NCBI GenBank assembly: GCA_013398295.1
Contig: VZSF01008501.1
Location: forward strand, 596,447-660,446
Reading direction: 5' to 3'
From: Chionis minor
Lineage: Eukaryota > Chordata > Aves > Charadriiformes > Chionididae
Length of the DNA stretch: 64,000 nt
The notes beneath the pieces were generated by a model, which saw nothing but the letters and a program-made list of their open reading frames with translations, made no database searches and was not told where the DNA came from. Shown here in pieces: positions 12,290-25,600 of this stretch (position 1 is its first letter; every line of letters starts with the position of its first letter). A program made the translations under genes and the position numbers.

Positions 12290-14015
12290 GCCCCAGCAGG
12301 GAGGCGGCTGCCCGTGCCCCTGCCCGCCCCGGGGCTGGCTCCGCTGCCTCCCCTCCCCGGGGTCCGACCCGTCCCGCTGGCACGGGGCAGCGCCCGCCGC
12401 TGCCTCTGCTCACCCAGAGCTCTCTCAGTGCGGGAGCAGCGTAAAGGCTGGGCCTTCTCTCTCCGGTGGACTAAAACAACCCCTGGAGACTTAACGTGGC
12501 TTGTGTTCTGGGGTGGCAGGACACCCCCGAGCCCCCTTGTGGGCATAAAGCCGCAGGGAAGAGCTCAGTTTTTAAGGCCGTGTGTCTGGCTGGGCTCACC
12601 GTGCTGTGCACAGGGACGACCAGCTCGGAGCAGGGATTCCCCCAGCACCACGCTGCCCATCCCAGGGATGCTGGCGGGCTGCCTCCCCCAGCCCCGTCCC
12701 CAGGGACCGCGGATGTGTCCCTGCTCCGGTGCTGGGGTGCCAGCGCTGGCGGCCGAGAGGGGAGGGCAGAGCCCCACACGGGCTCCTTTGCGGCTCGGTC
12801 TGGTTTTGGCAGGCAGTTTAAACAGCCACGAAGTGATGGGGGAGCTCTCGAGGAAAGGGGAGCAGGGCTTTGTCTCCCGCTGCGTTTGCGCTGCGCCCAG
12901 CAGGACGGCACCCTCCGTGCTGTCTTAATGGAAATAAATACCTCCCGGTACGGGTGCTAACGAGGCTTCGGCTGTTTGGCTGAGTGGCCGCTGCAGGAAC
13001 CCTGCCAAATCCCCCCGGTCCCGGCTGCAGCGGAGAAAATAGCAGCCAGGGCAAAGGCTTAGTGCTTTTGTAATGTAATGAGAGAAGAGGGATCATCCTG
13101 CCAAGCTTACGGGCCAAATAATGAGACTGAATCTCTGAAGTCATAATTTGGTGGTTAAGTGGACAGGACTAATTCTATGTAAGCTGACGGGTCTAATTAT
13201 TGGACCCATTTCTAGAAAAAAATCCGGGAGCAGGTGTCCGGCAGGCTGCTCCGGAGCCAGGGCGGTTTGCAGGGGCCGCCGGCACCAGCAGCCCCGTCCG
13301 CCCCCTGTGCCCTGAGGCTGCCGGGCACCGGCGGGGGGGCGGGCAGCGGGGGGCACACCGGCATCGCCCCCCAGGTGACGGGATGCCCATGCAGACACGT
13401 CTCGGTGGTGGCCTGCTGCTGCACGAGGAACATCCCAAGCGCTTTGCGGGAGCGCTTTGGGTCCGGCAGGAGGGTGCTTAATTGCTGAGAGGCGCCCTGC
13501 CAGCCCCATAAGCTGCTTACAGCCCGCGGAGCAGCCAGTGGCTGGGACGGCGGCGGCTTTCCTGCCCGGCACGTCAGCCTGGGCTCAGCCGCCCGAGGAG
13601 AAGGACTGCCTTGCTGGTGGTCACTGTCCTCCCCGGCAGCTGGCACACACCTCGGGGCGCTGCGCCGATGCCCAAGTGGCTGCAGGGAGATGTGGCAGTT
13701 CTGGTGACACTAACGTGCTGGGTCTCACCGGGAGCAGGGGCTGCTGCCCCCTCCCCAGCAGCCACGGGACCCGGCGATGAATCATCCCTGCCTTGCTTTC
13801 CGACGGCCCGCGCGAGGAGGCGGCACGAGGGGTGGGCAGGGGGCCGGGGAGTCACCGTGTCCCCAGAGCAGCAGGGCTGCGCACCCAGCACCGGGCCGGG
13901 AGCATGCCTGGCACACCACGCTCGCGGGGCTTCTCCCAGTGCCGAGCTCCTGCCCCACAGTACCGAGTCCTGGCAAAGAGACTGGGAATCTCTGTGACCA
14001 AATTCAGTTCCCCTT
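12290..14015. other. GC-rich intergenic sequence, no supported feature
   Basis: This stretch is very GC-rich and gives open frames of up to about 240 codons in several frames at once, with proline-, arginine- and glycine-rich low-information translations. I regard all of these as chance. No repeat family or RNA gene is recognised. Confidence 0.65.
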
Positions 14016-14335
14016 TGTTGGGGTTTAACCCCAGCCAGCAACCAGGACCCCGCGGCCACTCACTCGCTCCCCCCAGCTGCGATGGGGAGAGAATCGGAAG
14101 AGTGAAAGTGAGAAAAAACTCCTGGGTTGAGACAAAGGCAGTTTAACAGGTAGAGCAAAAGCCGTGCACGCAAGCGAAGCAACACAAGGAATTCATTCCC
14201 CACTTCCCACGGGCAGGTGTTCAGCCGTCCCCAGGACAGGAGGGCTCCATCACACGTAACGGTGACTTGGGAAGACAAACGCCACCACTCCGAATGTCCC
14301 CTCCCTTCTCCCCCCGGCTTTGGGCATCAGGGTAC
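14016..14335. mobile_element. Endogenous retrovirus LTR fragment (avian ERVL-like type)
   Basis: The segment starts TGTTGGGGTTTAACCCCAGC, has a central ggggagagaatcggaagagt, then gacaaaggcagtttaacagg, ggaattcattccccacttcc and gggaagacaaacgccaccac. This order matches a long terminal repeat that I know as a common dispersed repeat in non-galliform bird genomes. It starts with the TG expected of an LTR, but I see no clear far end, no gag-pol sequence beside it and no second LTR, so it is a solo or truncated copy. The family name is from memory and should be checked. Confidence 0.7.
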
Positions 14336-17300
14336 CAAACGACCCTGATTTTGAAAACAAGAGTTTCTCCTTCTTGAGAAAATAGTGTGGCTGGTTAATA
14401 CTGAGGAGAAGATAAGGGGGGGTGAGAAAAGAGGCCAGATAAGGACACTTCCTTCACATATCTCCTGGGACAGCATAAAAATGACTTTTTACAACTCTCT
14501 CACAGGCAGCCCGTCACCGCCAAGCCCCGGCCGGGCTAATGGCTCCGCTGGACAAGAGGAGCCCGCCACGCCACGCCACGCCACGCCATGCCCACTGCTC
14601 GAGGAGCTGGGAAACCTCCGGCAGGGCGGCTGTTCCAGCCGGGATTCGCATCAACTGGCTGCTTTACCCAAATGGAAACTTGAGGGGAGAACTGGCACCC
14701 CCCCCACACCTCCCATGTCCCCCCACATCTCCCCATGCCCATGGGTCTGTCACCAGCCGTCCCCAGAGCCCCTGCCCGGCTGCCCCGCTCCTGCGGGTAT
14801 CCCGCCTGCCAGCTCCCACATCGGCACATTTGAACTTCAGCTCCTCTCTCTGCTTTTCTCTAGTGGGTAAAAACTGACTTTTGAAAAAAAAAAAAACATT
14901 TTTTTTCAGCACTGATTAATATTAAAATGCATCTCCTTAGGGGATGTTTAAAAAAAGGCAGAGCCTTTGAAGGGGGGAACACTGAACTGCACCAAACCAC
15001 ATAATTTAATTTATATTATCTTGTTTAAATTAATGCTGGGTTTTAAAAGGCTGTTTAAAATCAGGACAAAGAAATCACTGGCAATGTTAACTGTGCCACT
15101 TAGAGTAAATAGGCTTTTGCAAGGAAATGTAAAAATAAATATGCTGTTCTTCTAGCGGCCCCACTGATCATTTCCTAATGAAAGCAGGCAGGCAGATAAA
15201 TTTCCTTTCAGTGAAAACACACAGAAAAATGACAAGCTCATGGTTATTTACTTTAGGTTTTGAAATGAAATTACGGCAATTATTTTGCTCTTCAGAACAC
15301 GAAGTGCAGAATTAATAGAATTCACAGAAGATGAATATTCAATTATCCGGGTTTAGGGGTTTTTTGCGGCTGGTGCTGAAGCAATAAACAAACATTCCTT
15401 CGGAGCGCTGCCCACAGCGGAGCTGGCTGCCCGCAGAGCCCTGCTAGGAGCAGCTTTTGCTCTGCTGGGAGCCGGGGGCGAGGGGCTGCGGGGCCGGCCG
15501 GGCTGGGTGATGCTCCGGGCTCCGGCCAGGGCACCTTTCCCAACCACCGGAGCCAGGAGTGGCGGCCGGCACCGGCACTGGCGGGGAAAAGCGCCGGGCA
15601 GATTTTTCAGGGAGGCTGGAGGGCAGCGATAAATGCCGGCGGCTTGTTTATAAAAGGTTGTGGACAAACAGTCGAAAAGTTTGTATGCAAAAGCAGCTCC
15701 TGTTCACAGAGAGGTTTTCCCAGGAAAGACAGAGCAGGGAGTACGTGACTGCTGTTACCTGTAGCCCACAAACAACCAGAAATTGTTTAGATGATAAATT
15801 TAGATGGTGGGGCCCTGCGTATGGATGTGGACACTCGGCATGGGCTCAGACTCCGAGTTATTTTTATTGCCCAGCACCGCCACGAGTGATCCTTCGCAGC
15901 AGCGCTCCCAGCCCGAGGAAGCTGCCAGCGGAACGCCTGGCTCCGCAGCGGTCCCTCTCCCGGATTGCGGCCGGCGGGGAGGTACCCGCACGCACACACC
16001 GGGTGACGACGCTACCGTGCTGCGAACCCCGTCCCGCCAAATACTGCCTTTGCGTGCCACAGACCGAGGCCTCCGAAACCCCGGCTGGAACTGAGCGGAA
16101 AAAGCTGCAATTGAGAGCTGCCACAGACCGGAGCCAGCGCGGCGGCTGAGCCTGGGCTCCCCACGCGCTGCCCTGCCCGCCGCCACGGCTGCCTCGCTGG
16201 GCAGGAGGACACGGGCAGCATCCCGCTGCCGGTGCTGCTGAATGCTGACCAGCCCCGCATCCGGCTTTGGCTGCCACCTGCGTCTAATGACGGGCAGTGC
16301 CACCCGCGGGGTCCCCACCCTCACCCTGCACCGGGCCACCAGCTTCGCCCAGAGCGGGACCAGCGAGTCCTGCCCGCCCTGTCCCACGGCGCGCCCCAGC
16401 CCCGCGGCACCTCTGCTTAAGCACCAGTAAGGGCAAGACTTATTTTTCCAGCTCCCAGCTACACATTACAAAACACACGGGCGAAGATTTTTTTTAAGTA
16501 TTTTTCCGCTCACAATGGCAAGGTCATTTTTGTTATGTTTTTGAAAGCAACAAACTGCCATATGGCAGCTATTAAAAGAAATGGATGGGAAAAAATGAAC
16601 TTTGAAACAGTGAAATGCATTGAAACTGGCTTATTCTGGTGCTCGCAAGAAAGCAAGTCCTTCGGCAGCAGGTCCTTCCTCAAGCAGGGTCCCTGCGTTT
16701 TGTCCCTGGTGCCACAGTGGTCCCCAACACTCCTCTGTGTGCCCAGATGCTGTACGAAGCAAATACGGAGCCAAGCACCGAATGGGAAGGTCTGCAGGCT
16801 ACAGCGACAGATTTCCTGCAGAAATCAAACCTATGGAAGCGTGTTTCTGTCCTGAAGCTCTGAGCAGAGGTGTGACACAGTGCAGATACCCCGGGGACCA
16901 TCCCCTTGCCCCAGGATATCCTTCTTCTCCTCCCGCCGTGTCCCCGCTGCTCCGGTGCACATTGCCCTGCAACACTCCTTGAGCATGAGCGGAGCATTTC
17001 TGCAGGGGAGATGGAATCTCCCAAGGAGAGGAGGCAAATCCATAATGCCACCACCACCTTTCAGCCCCAGGTGGCACGGCCCTTCCACCGCCCTTCAAAG
17101 CAGCCGGCCACTGCCCAGGCTCTGCTGGCACCACTGCTGGCGGGGATACCCCGGAGCCACCTCCGAGTCCCATGGGGATCTGCTCTGGCACTGGTTCTGC
17201 CAGTTCAAATTTAAAGTATTGGAGAAAATTTCCTCCTATTTCCCTTTTATAGGGTATTTCTTTAAGGTTCAGGCAGCCTTACAGAAGGAGGTATTAGAAC

Positions 17301-19520
17301 AGGACAAGCTAACGTGTTTACAGCTTCACGTTTAAATTTGAAAATGTGTTTTCTAAACTGATGGCTGTATATTTTCAGACCTTTCCAAAGCACTTGTTTT
17401 CCTTTGTATAGCTTCTGGTTCATTATTCTAATTTAATAAAACCATAGCTAAGGCAGAGAGCCGACTCTTTCTGGCTAATGACAGACTTTGATTTGTTTGT
17501 ACTTCTTGTTATAGATTTTTCCTAATTACAAGCATTTTTCAGAGGCAGTTGAAAAAATAAACGAGCAGCTGGTTTGAATGTGCAACCTATTATTGTATTT
17601 CCTAGAGCTGTGGAAAAAGTATTACATTCACAGTAGGATGGTTTTCAACAGAGGAGGGCAGAAAAGGCATTTTCCAGCTGGGAGTCCACCTCACCTCCCT
17701 CCCTGTCCCCAGCATTACTGCCAAGAAAAAGCTAATTTTGCAGCCTTTCTGGTACACCCAGAGGTGCCCACCCAGCTCACAGGCTCTCCCCAGGACCCCC
17801 ACGGGGCAGCCAGGGCAGGGAGGAAGAGGAGCAGCATCCCCGGGGGGCTGAGAGCAACCGGGCTCGGTAAGGGAGAAGCGGGGTCTCCAGGGTCCAGATG
17901 AGCATAGCAAGGACCGCAAACGTGGCAACAGCCTTGCGGGGAAGATGCTTTTCAAAGCCAAGGAAAACAGCCAAGAAACAGGGCGACTAACTCTGCAGCG
18001 GCTTGAGCCAGGCTGAGAAACGCACCCAGAGCCACCCCAGCACCCATCCGGCTCCCACCTTCTCCCGGCGCAGAGAACTCCGCAGCAGCCCGGCTGCGCC
18101 TGCGCCACCGGCACCGGGAACGTGGCCATGGGGCTCCATCCCCAGCCCAGGTGCTCTCCCCGCGGGTGCCAGCCGCACCAGTCCCCCTCCCAGCCGGACC
18201 CCAACTACAGCAGGTAGTGCCTGCCCCGCCAGCAGTGACAGCACCCAGACACCGTCCCAGCGGGGCCGCAGAAACCAGCCGCCAAGCCAAAAGCCTTTCA
18301 TCCGCGTCTCGGAGCCGGGCGCAGTGTAACCCCATTCACACCTATCCATACACCCCTTTCCCATTACATACGGATGGGAGTATCTCCTGAGGTCAATGCA
18401 GACATTTTTTCCCAAGCAGATGCTGTTATTTACCGCACAAATGTACACATTTTAAAGTCATATGAAAGCTCGTGCAATAAGCCATCAAGTTTCTGGCCGC
18501 GGGCAGGACCGTGCCAGACACCGAAGCAGCCCTTCCTCGCCCAGCGCAGCCCTGCTGCTGCTGATCGCAGTTTTGGCCACTTCTTGTCATGCAGCTCATT
18601 AGCAATCACGCACATGTTATAAAACTGAATTGCTAAACGCCTGGTTAAGTCATCCAAGTCAAAGTCCCTGCATGTTTGATTCATTCGCCCAACAAAGACT
18701 GATTTTCCTGTGAAAACAAACCACTGCGTGCTTCTCTTCACCCCTCAGGCAAGAGGATTCATGGAGGTGGTTTTGCTGGGTTTTTTCCCGTTAAGATGAC
18801 ACGTGTGATTGGAGAAACCATTGTAAGACATGAATCAAAAGAAAAATCGATTAGGAGCCTGTGTTCTCTACTAGGGCAAGTTAGGAAAAAGTTGCATTTA
18901 AATCAAAGGGTTCACATTTTCCCTTGGACACGTGTTCTCAGAGGGCTGCAGCCCCAGGAATGGCAGCCAGCGCCGAGTAGGGCTGCCTTTCAGCTGCCCC
19001 AGCTTTTGCAAAGCAGCGAAGAATCTTTGCAGCGACGCGGTCACTAAGATAACGCTGCTGGAATTCCTCTGCTACCTCCCCGGTGCGTCACCGCTCACTG
19101 TCACAAGGTGCATCAGGCAGCAAAGAGTTGTTCTGGATACCAAGACGCAGAGAAAACGCGGAGCGGTGCGGAAAGGAAGGAAACTGCTGGCCTTCCAGGT
19201 GTGCGTTGCCGTCCTGAGCCACCTACAGATTCACAGCAAAGCGCCCGTCCATCCCTCCCCATGCCCGCCGGCGCGGAGCTGCTGCGCGCATCCATGCTGC
19301 GGCGTCTCAGAAGTGTTGTCAAGTGGCGCTGCCTTCACTCCCTCCGTCTGCAGGATGATTCAGTTAAAAGCCATTAAACCGGAGCAATTAGGCACTCCCG
19401 CTGCTCCGTACGTTGCTGGCTCCCGGGCCCACCGTGCAGCCCTGCCGGCGCGGCCGCCCAGCCCGGGGTGACGCAGGCGAGCACAGTGCCAGGGCGCCAG
19501 GAGGGCATCTGGCTGGGGTC
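14336..19520. other. Intergenic sequence, no supported gene
   Basis: A mosaic of GC-rich blocks (15,470-16,420 being the most CpG-rich) and AT-rich unique islands (14,880-15,360 and 17,330-17,660). A (CCACG)n run lies at 14,566-14,590. A TATAAAAG box at 15,649-15,656 follows a GC-rich stretch, but no transcript or coding start can be tied to it. A non-repetitive exon-like segment lies at 18,520-18,720 (see findings). Confidence 0.65.
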
Positions 19521-19643
19521 GCATGGCACAGCATGGCATGGCATGGCATGGCATGGCACATCTCGGCATGGCACAGCACATCTCGGCATGGCACGCCATG
19601 GCACATCTCAGCATGGCACAGCTCGGCACAGCTCGGCATGGCA
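19521..19643. repeat. (ATGGC)n-type microsatellite
   Basis: Pentamers gcatg/catgg repeat perfectly for about 30 bp, then with interruptions (acatctcggcatggcac units) to 19,643. The repeat keeps several frames open and creates histidine/methionine/cysteine-rich shadow frames on both strands. Confidence 0.93.
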
Positions 19644-22600
19644 GGCTGCCCGCCGAGTGGGCAGGGAAAGGGCAGGAGCGGGCAGGGCGTGCAGACCGGC
19701 AGCAGGGCAGCACTCCGCTGCAGGCAGTGCAAGCCCAGGTTGGGGTTTATTCAGCCCTCCGTAGTCACATGGCCTTGCAAATTGGTGTTTTCTGTTTGAA
19801 ATTAAACTCGAGGGCCTTTCCGTGGGGCAGGTGTGCGTGCGTCCTGCAGCGGCGGGAGGGAAACGCATGAGAGAAGCCCGCTGTGTGCAGGCGAGGCGCG
19901 GGCTGTGGCTTTGGGGTGACGCGGAGCCTGTGGACGCGATGCCGGGTGCGTGGCTAACACCAGCATCCCCCGGCCCGGGTACCGCAGGCTCGCTGGCCAC
20001 CCCGCAGGGTGGCCCTGGCGCAGAACGGCCAGTCCTGGCGGAAGGGAGGTCACTGCCCACGGAGCGGCGGGTCTCCAGGAGCAATTTCACCGAGGGAAAG
20101 CAGCCGGGTGCAGGACGGGCAGCGAGGGGTGCGAGTGGCGGGGGCAGCTGGGGCTGGCGGGCGGGCGAATCTTCCTTTCGGGCCCACTTTTACGCTGATG
20201 GGCAATAAAAGAAGATGAGTTTTGCTCGCCTGACCCTTCCCATGGGGATTCCAGGATGTGGAAGCGAGGCCACGCTCCCCGCTGAGCGCCGGGCTGCAGC
20301 CCCGACAGAACGTCTCCCAGGGGTGGCGGGGACACTGCCAGCCCCACGCCGGGTGGGAGCCGAGGGGGCTCTTCAGGAGGAGAGCGGTTTTTCATTATTC
20401 ATGGGTTCTGCCTGCTGCAGGAAGCAGGGAAGATCAAGGTTTCCTTTGCCAGGACCCGTGCCTCCCGCAGGCAAGGCTTCTTCCGAAAAATAATCCTTCT
20501 GCTCCCACGTCATGAATTTTTTAGCATGATTCATTTAAAAGAAGAATTAATCCCAGCGTGGCTGGCCATGCAGGGCTTTTCTAATAGAAAAGTGGAGGGG
20601 GGACTGCTGGTGGGAGGGCAGGAGGCTGCTGCAGGGGAGCCTGGCATTTCTCCCTAGCTGCGACCTGCTCCGACATGGAACATGTCCCTTCACCTGCCCC
20701 TGCTTCAGCTTCCTAGTAAGGAAATGAGGATAACCAGGATTAACCACCCCGGTAAAACACCCGGAAATCTAGAAATGCAACGGGCTGTAAAAGAGCTAAA
20801 CCTATGGTAGAGGGATAGTGGAACCTTAGCATTCAACAGGGATTATTTATGACCAGTGAGTTAAGAGCTGTGAACACAGACCGGGACTCGGCAGCGGGTT
20901 TTTGCACCCGCCGGCGCCGGAGGGGAGGTGGACTCTCCAGCCATGGGGCGCGGGCAGAGGGCAACGCTCGCCGCTCCTCAAACAGCAGCAACATGGAGGA
21001 GCCAAAAAGAAGCAGAGGAGGAAAAAACCCCTAGAAGTCCAGTTTGAAAACAAGGAAACAGCATTATCAGCTCATCAAACCATCCTCGGTTGTCCTCACA
21101 GCGTGCGTAGCCAAATTCTTTGGGTTTTCTCCCTGGAGACCATGCTTCGGTGTGAGTCCCCTTGCTGCTCGCGCTGGGGGGGCCGGGGACAGCGGGCGGC
21201 AGGACGGGGGCTGCAGTGCACCGCTCCCCGCTGGGGCACTTCCAGACCGACGGAAGCCCCCTCCGCTCCTCCAGCCGTGGGAGCATCCGGAGCCGGCCGG
21301 GCTGCCGCGGTCACACCAGGCAGGAAACAGATTTGACTCTATCTCGTGTCTTCTGCTGCTGCAGCCTGACCACAGCTGCTCTGCAGGCATTTTCTCCTCT
21401 TCGAAAAGGAGGATGCCAGAGGAGGGCGGGCAGCGTCTCCTCCAGGGAGCCCGGTCTCTCTACAGCATCTCTGTGCTCTGTTCAAGCTGACACCAACCAA
21501 AAACCACTCGGGAAAAACTCCCCCAAAACCAGTGGAGGCCTCTACACAGGATCAAAATAAGTCCTCAGCAGCACGTGAGGCCGGTAAGCGGCACGGACTG
21601 GAGTGTGCGGTCACTAGTTAGTTTGCTTCTAATTAGACCCTTGACCACCCCTCTCGCTCAAGGCAGTGTCCGAACGGCAAGGCTTTCAGCCCGGTTTGTG
21701 CCGAGGAAGAGGAGCGGAGCAGCCCAACGGCAGCCTGCTCCGGGGCCATTCCCTGCCTGGCTGAGCGGCACACGCCGGAACGCTGCCTGGCTCTGCCCTC
21801 AGCTGGGCTGGAACAGCAGCGGCACGGGGGGTTACACCTGCTTAGCGCGCTCATTTTCAGGTACAAATGTGGTGTTCAAACAGGCAGCCAAAGGGACTCA
21901 ACTCCGGGATCCCACCACCGCTCTCCGGGGCGCCTCCGGGATCCCACCACCGCTCCGCTAAAGGCGCCAGTTCTGACGGGGCATAATCAGTGCTGGGATC
22001 TGCGCTACGCACATGAGCTCCATCTGACCTGTGATTACAGCCGGTGGAAAAACCCCGCTCCTTGCAGCAGACGAGGCAGCTCCCTCCCCGCAGCCCGAAG
22101 TCACAGTGTGAGCCAAGAGAGGAGGTAAAAAGCAAACCCAGAGCCTTTGTCTTTTTCTGCTCTTTGATCTCCCTGTTATCCCAGGTACAGGATTTCAATG
22201 GCAGCCGTTTAGGGTTGTGGTTTGCTTGGTTTTGGTTTTTCAAGCACATAGTTTTTATTATTTAAACAATTAAAAAAAAAAAAAAAGATTGCACTCTTCA
22301 CACAACTGGCAACCACACCTGCAAGTGCCCGTCCCTGCAGCGATGGCAGAAACGTCCTTTCAGTTGTATAATTTGCGGCTCCCACCGCTGGGAGCACGTT
22401 TCTACCCTAATTCCCTTCGTGCCGCAGTCCTTTCATTTCCCCTCTGGAAGCTGCTGCCGTGCAGTGGGCCAGGGCCCCCTGCGCCACCCCGCAGCGGGTG
22501 GGCTGTGCTGGTGCGACCCCCGGAGCGTGGCCGCATCCCCAGCGGAGCCACAGGAGGACACGGCGTGTCCACCCAGCCAGGAGGGGGCACGGGGGCAGCG

Positions 22601-25600
22601 GGGGGAAAGTTGGGAGCAGGAGCAGCAGGGGGAAGGTTTGCCACAGCCCCAGCACTGCCGGGCGACGTTCCCTTTCCATGCCTCCAGCCCGGCTTCCGCA
22701 GGCGCTGCCCTCGCCTCCCCGCGCTGTTCCCAGATAACACGGGCCTTAATTGATGCATTAGAAGCAAAGAGCTAAAGTACACACGCTTTCCCAGTAAAGC
22801 TAATTTGGCACAAGCTATTAGGGGTCTAAGTGGCGGTGGAGGATAACAAGATCCGAGGATGCAGGGAGCAGCTGCCACTCTCCTCACCCCGGATGCTGGG
22901 ACGCCTCACAGCCGGCCGGAGCAAGGACACGTGGGGTGGCTGCCCAGGCGCTGCTCCTGCCTTCTCCCTGCCCCACGGGATGGGGTGGGATGGGACGGGA
23001 CAGGACCAGCCACCCCGCTCCCACACAGCTCTGGCCCCTGGCTGTGGGGCAGGGGATGCGGTGCCCCACAGGAGGGCAGAGCCCGGGGGCCAGCGGGGCT
23101 CCTGTCCCGAGCCAGCCCAGCCCCGCCGGCAGCGGGACTCCGGGAACCAGGATCACCCTGCGGCTTCACAGGTCCAACAATTTCTGCAGTTGAAAAATCC
23201 CAATTGGTTTTCAAAGGGTGAGAAAAGCGGCCCATAAAGGCTCCTATTTCATCGGAACTTTTAGCTATTCATACCAGAGCCTTTGTTGACATTTTATAAC
23301 TTTTTTATTTATAAGTTTTCTTCGCTCTGCAATACGCTGCTCTGCAGAAACAGATGTTCTGCACAAATAGCTTTGCAAACAGAGTTATACCTCTTGGGCT
23401 CAGTTATCTCTCTGACCTCAGCTACAGGCCTGCTTAATAATTAATGCCTTTTTTTTAAAATAAGGGAATATTGTGCAGATTCCTCTGGTGCACTGAAGGA
23501 GGAAACCAGACCTGCGCTCCACGTTTTAATCGGAGTCGACAGAGAAGGCAGCAGCCCGAGCCGGGGGCAGAGCAGGCTCCCCGGGAGCTCTCCTGGCCAG
23601 CTGGGCTATCCCACCCACGGGACGTCAGGCATTTGAAGTTTTTAAAGCTTTCCCCTTCCCGCAGTTCTGGGAATAGTTTTCAGCCATGGGACACCAGCGG
23701 GCTGTTTCAGCAAGTCACCAGTTCTCAGAGGCACCAAACAGTGTGATTTTCCAGCAGCAGCGTTGGCGGTGCTGGCGGGTGCCTCCGAAGATGACCACGC
23801 ATCCATTGAAAGCGCCAAACAGTGAAAGCGATTCCGCCCCTGGAAGTGCTTCTCCAGACAGAAACCCGAGGGCATTCTGCTCCCGCTGGAGAGGGCTTGG
23901 CCATGAGCGTGGGACACCGGCGCGGGGCTCTGCCCTGGCAAACCCTGGCAGCTCCCACCCGCTCACTGACAGTTCTGCTCCAGAGACCCATTCCAGCTTC
24001 TGGGAAAGATCAGAGCTGGTCCAAAAAGTAAATAAACCGGTACTTCTGTTCCCAGGGAAATTTTGACATATTTTGAAATGAGCTGCGAATTTTTAGCGTT
24101 CATAGTTGCTATTCAGTATTTTGAGTCAAAATATTAGTTTTTTCACATTGAATACTGCTAAAACAAAAAATGCTCGAGCATGGCAGCATTTCAAGCTGCT
24201 GACAACATTGTACTCTGAAGCGTTCCCATAAATAGGAAGGTCCAGATAAATTACACCACACGACTTAGTAAAACTAACATAAACCCATGGACAAAAACTA
24301 ACAGGAAATGAAACCTCTCCTCACCAAAGCTTAACTCAACACGCTAACTCTGATCTCCAAAGTTTTCCTTGTTGAACCCTGTTTTTAAAAGGCCTTTGAA
24401 AACGTCCATGGTTTTTTTTTTTCTTTAAAAAAAAAAAAATCTGTGTAGTTTTATAGAGCGAATTACAAGGCGTTTTCCTCTCTCATTGCATTTATTCCCC
24501 TGCTAGTTGTTTTTTTTAATGTTAACTTCCTCATTTGCCCGCAACCACAGTGGATCAAGCTCCTGTGCTGCCGTGCTCCTCCCTCCACAAAAATCCAAAC
24601 TATGGCCAGCCTCGGTCCCCCCGCACACGTCCCGTGGCAGGGGCTGCCCGCGCTGCCCGCCTCCTCGGCCAGGGAACCTCGTCAGCTAATTAAGAGATAA
24701 ACTCGCTCTCACGGCCTCTGTAGCCCAGTGTGTGGCTGACAAAGTGACAATTAATTAAAACAAATCCCCACGTGATTTGCAAACAACCTGGTGTTTACTG
24801 GGCATCGCCCATCAGAAGAATATTTTACATGAATTGTATAATACGGCAGCCGTCCCCCATTCGCTAGTGGAACTCGGGAATACACGTTTGGTTTCTCACA
24901 TCCTTTTCCTTATCTAAAAGCTCAAAGACCAGGACCTGTCTGGGAAACGAGCACAGAGACGCCATGGCCGTGCCCGCGGAGGGGCTCGGGCGTTACGAGA
25001 CTGGTGGTGCCCGAGGGACCCGATCCAGCGCCACACGTCCCCGCTGCGGCTGGGGCCACCGGGGCACAGCACCGCGCACGGGGAGTCCGGGTGCGAGTTT
25101 GGCCGGCTCCATCCCGGAGCCAGGGCTGCATCCGAACTCCCGCTGCTGCAGTTTATGCATGGATGGTAAAAGCCAGCAGCTTCCCCGTGGCCGTGGGCTC
25201 AACACGCTGCATTTTGGCGGGTGAGCATTGCCCAGCGCGGGGCTGGGGGGCTGCCGGGGGCTCCGCGGCACGGCCCGATGGCGCTGGGTCAGGCGTGGAA
25301 GGAGGAGGTGCCCCCCTGCCAAACCCACCCCGCGCCAGCCATCGGAGCCAGTCTGGGAAGGAAAGAGGCACGCGAAGCCAATGCGCCTCAACTGCCACAG
25401 ACACGCAGGACAAAACACACGCTCCAGCACGGCTTTTACGCCCATCTCCTCCTCCTTTTTTTCCCAGCGAGAAGGTGTGAACGCAGCCATATTTTCGCCC
25501 TAATTAAGCCAATCCCAACATATGTGGGGACAATGAGTGACCTGGGGGACAGGGCGGTAGCTGCCGGTGCTGGCTCTTCTCCAGGATCAGTGCCACTAGG

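Noticed and set aside
12212..12928. Plus-strand open frame of 238 codons
   Set aside because: It begins inside a CR1 3' tail and runs into GC-rich sequence of low information content.
14016..14335. A complete endogenous retrovirus around the LTR fragment
   Set aside because: No gag, pol or env similarity is seen on either side and no second LTR is present.
19521..19643. Possible CRISPR-like array
   Set aside because: Units are five-base microsatellite repeats without spacers, in a vertebrate genome.
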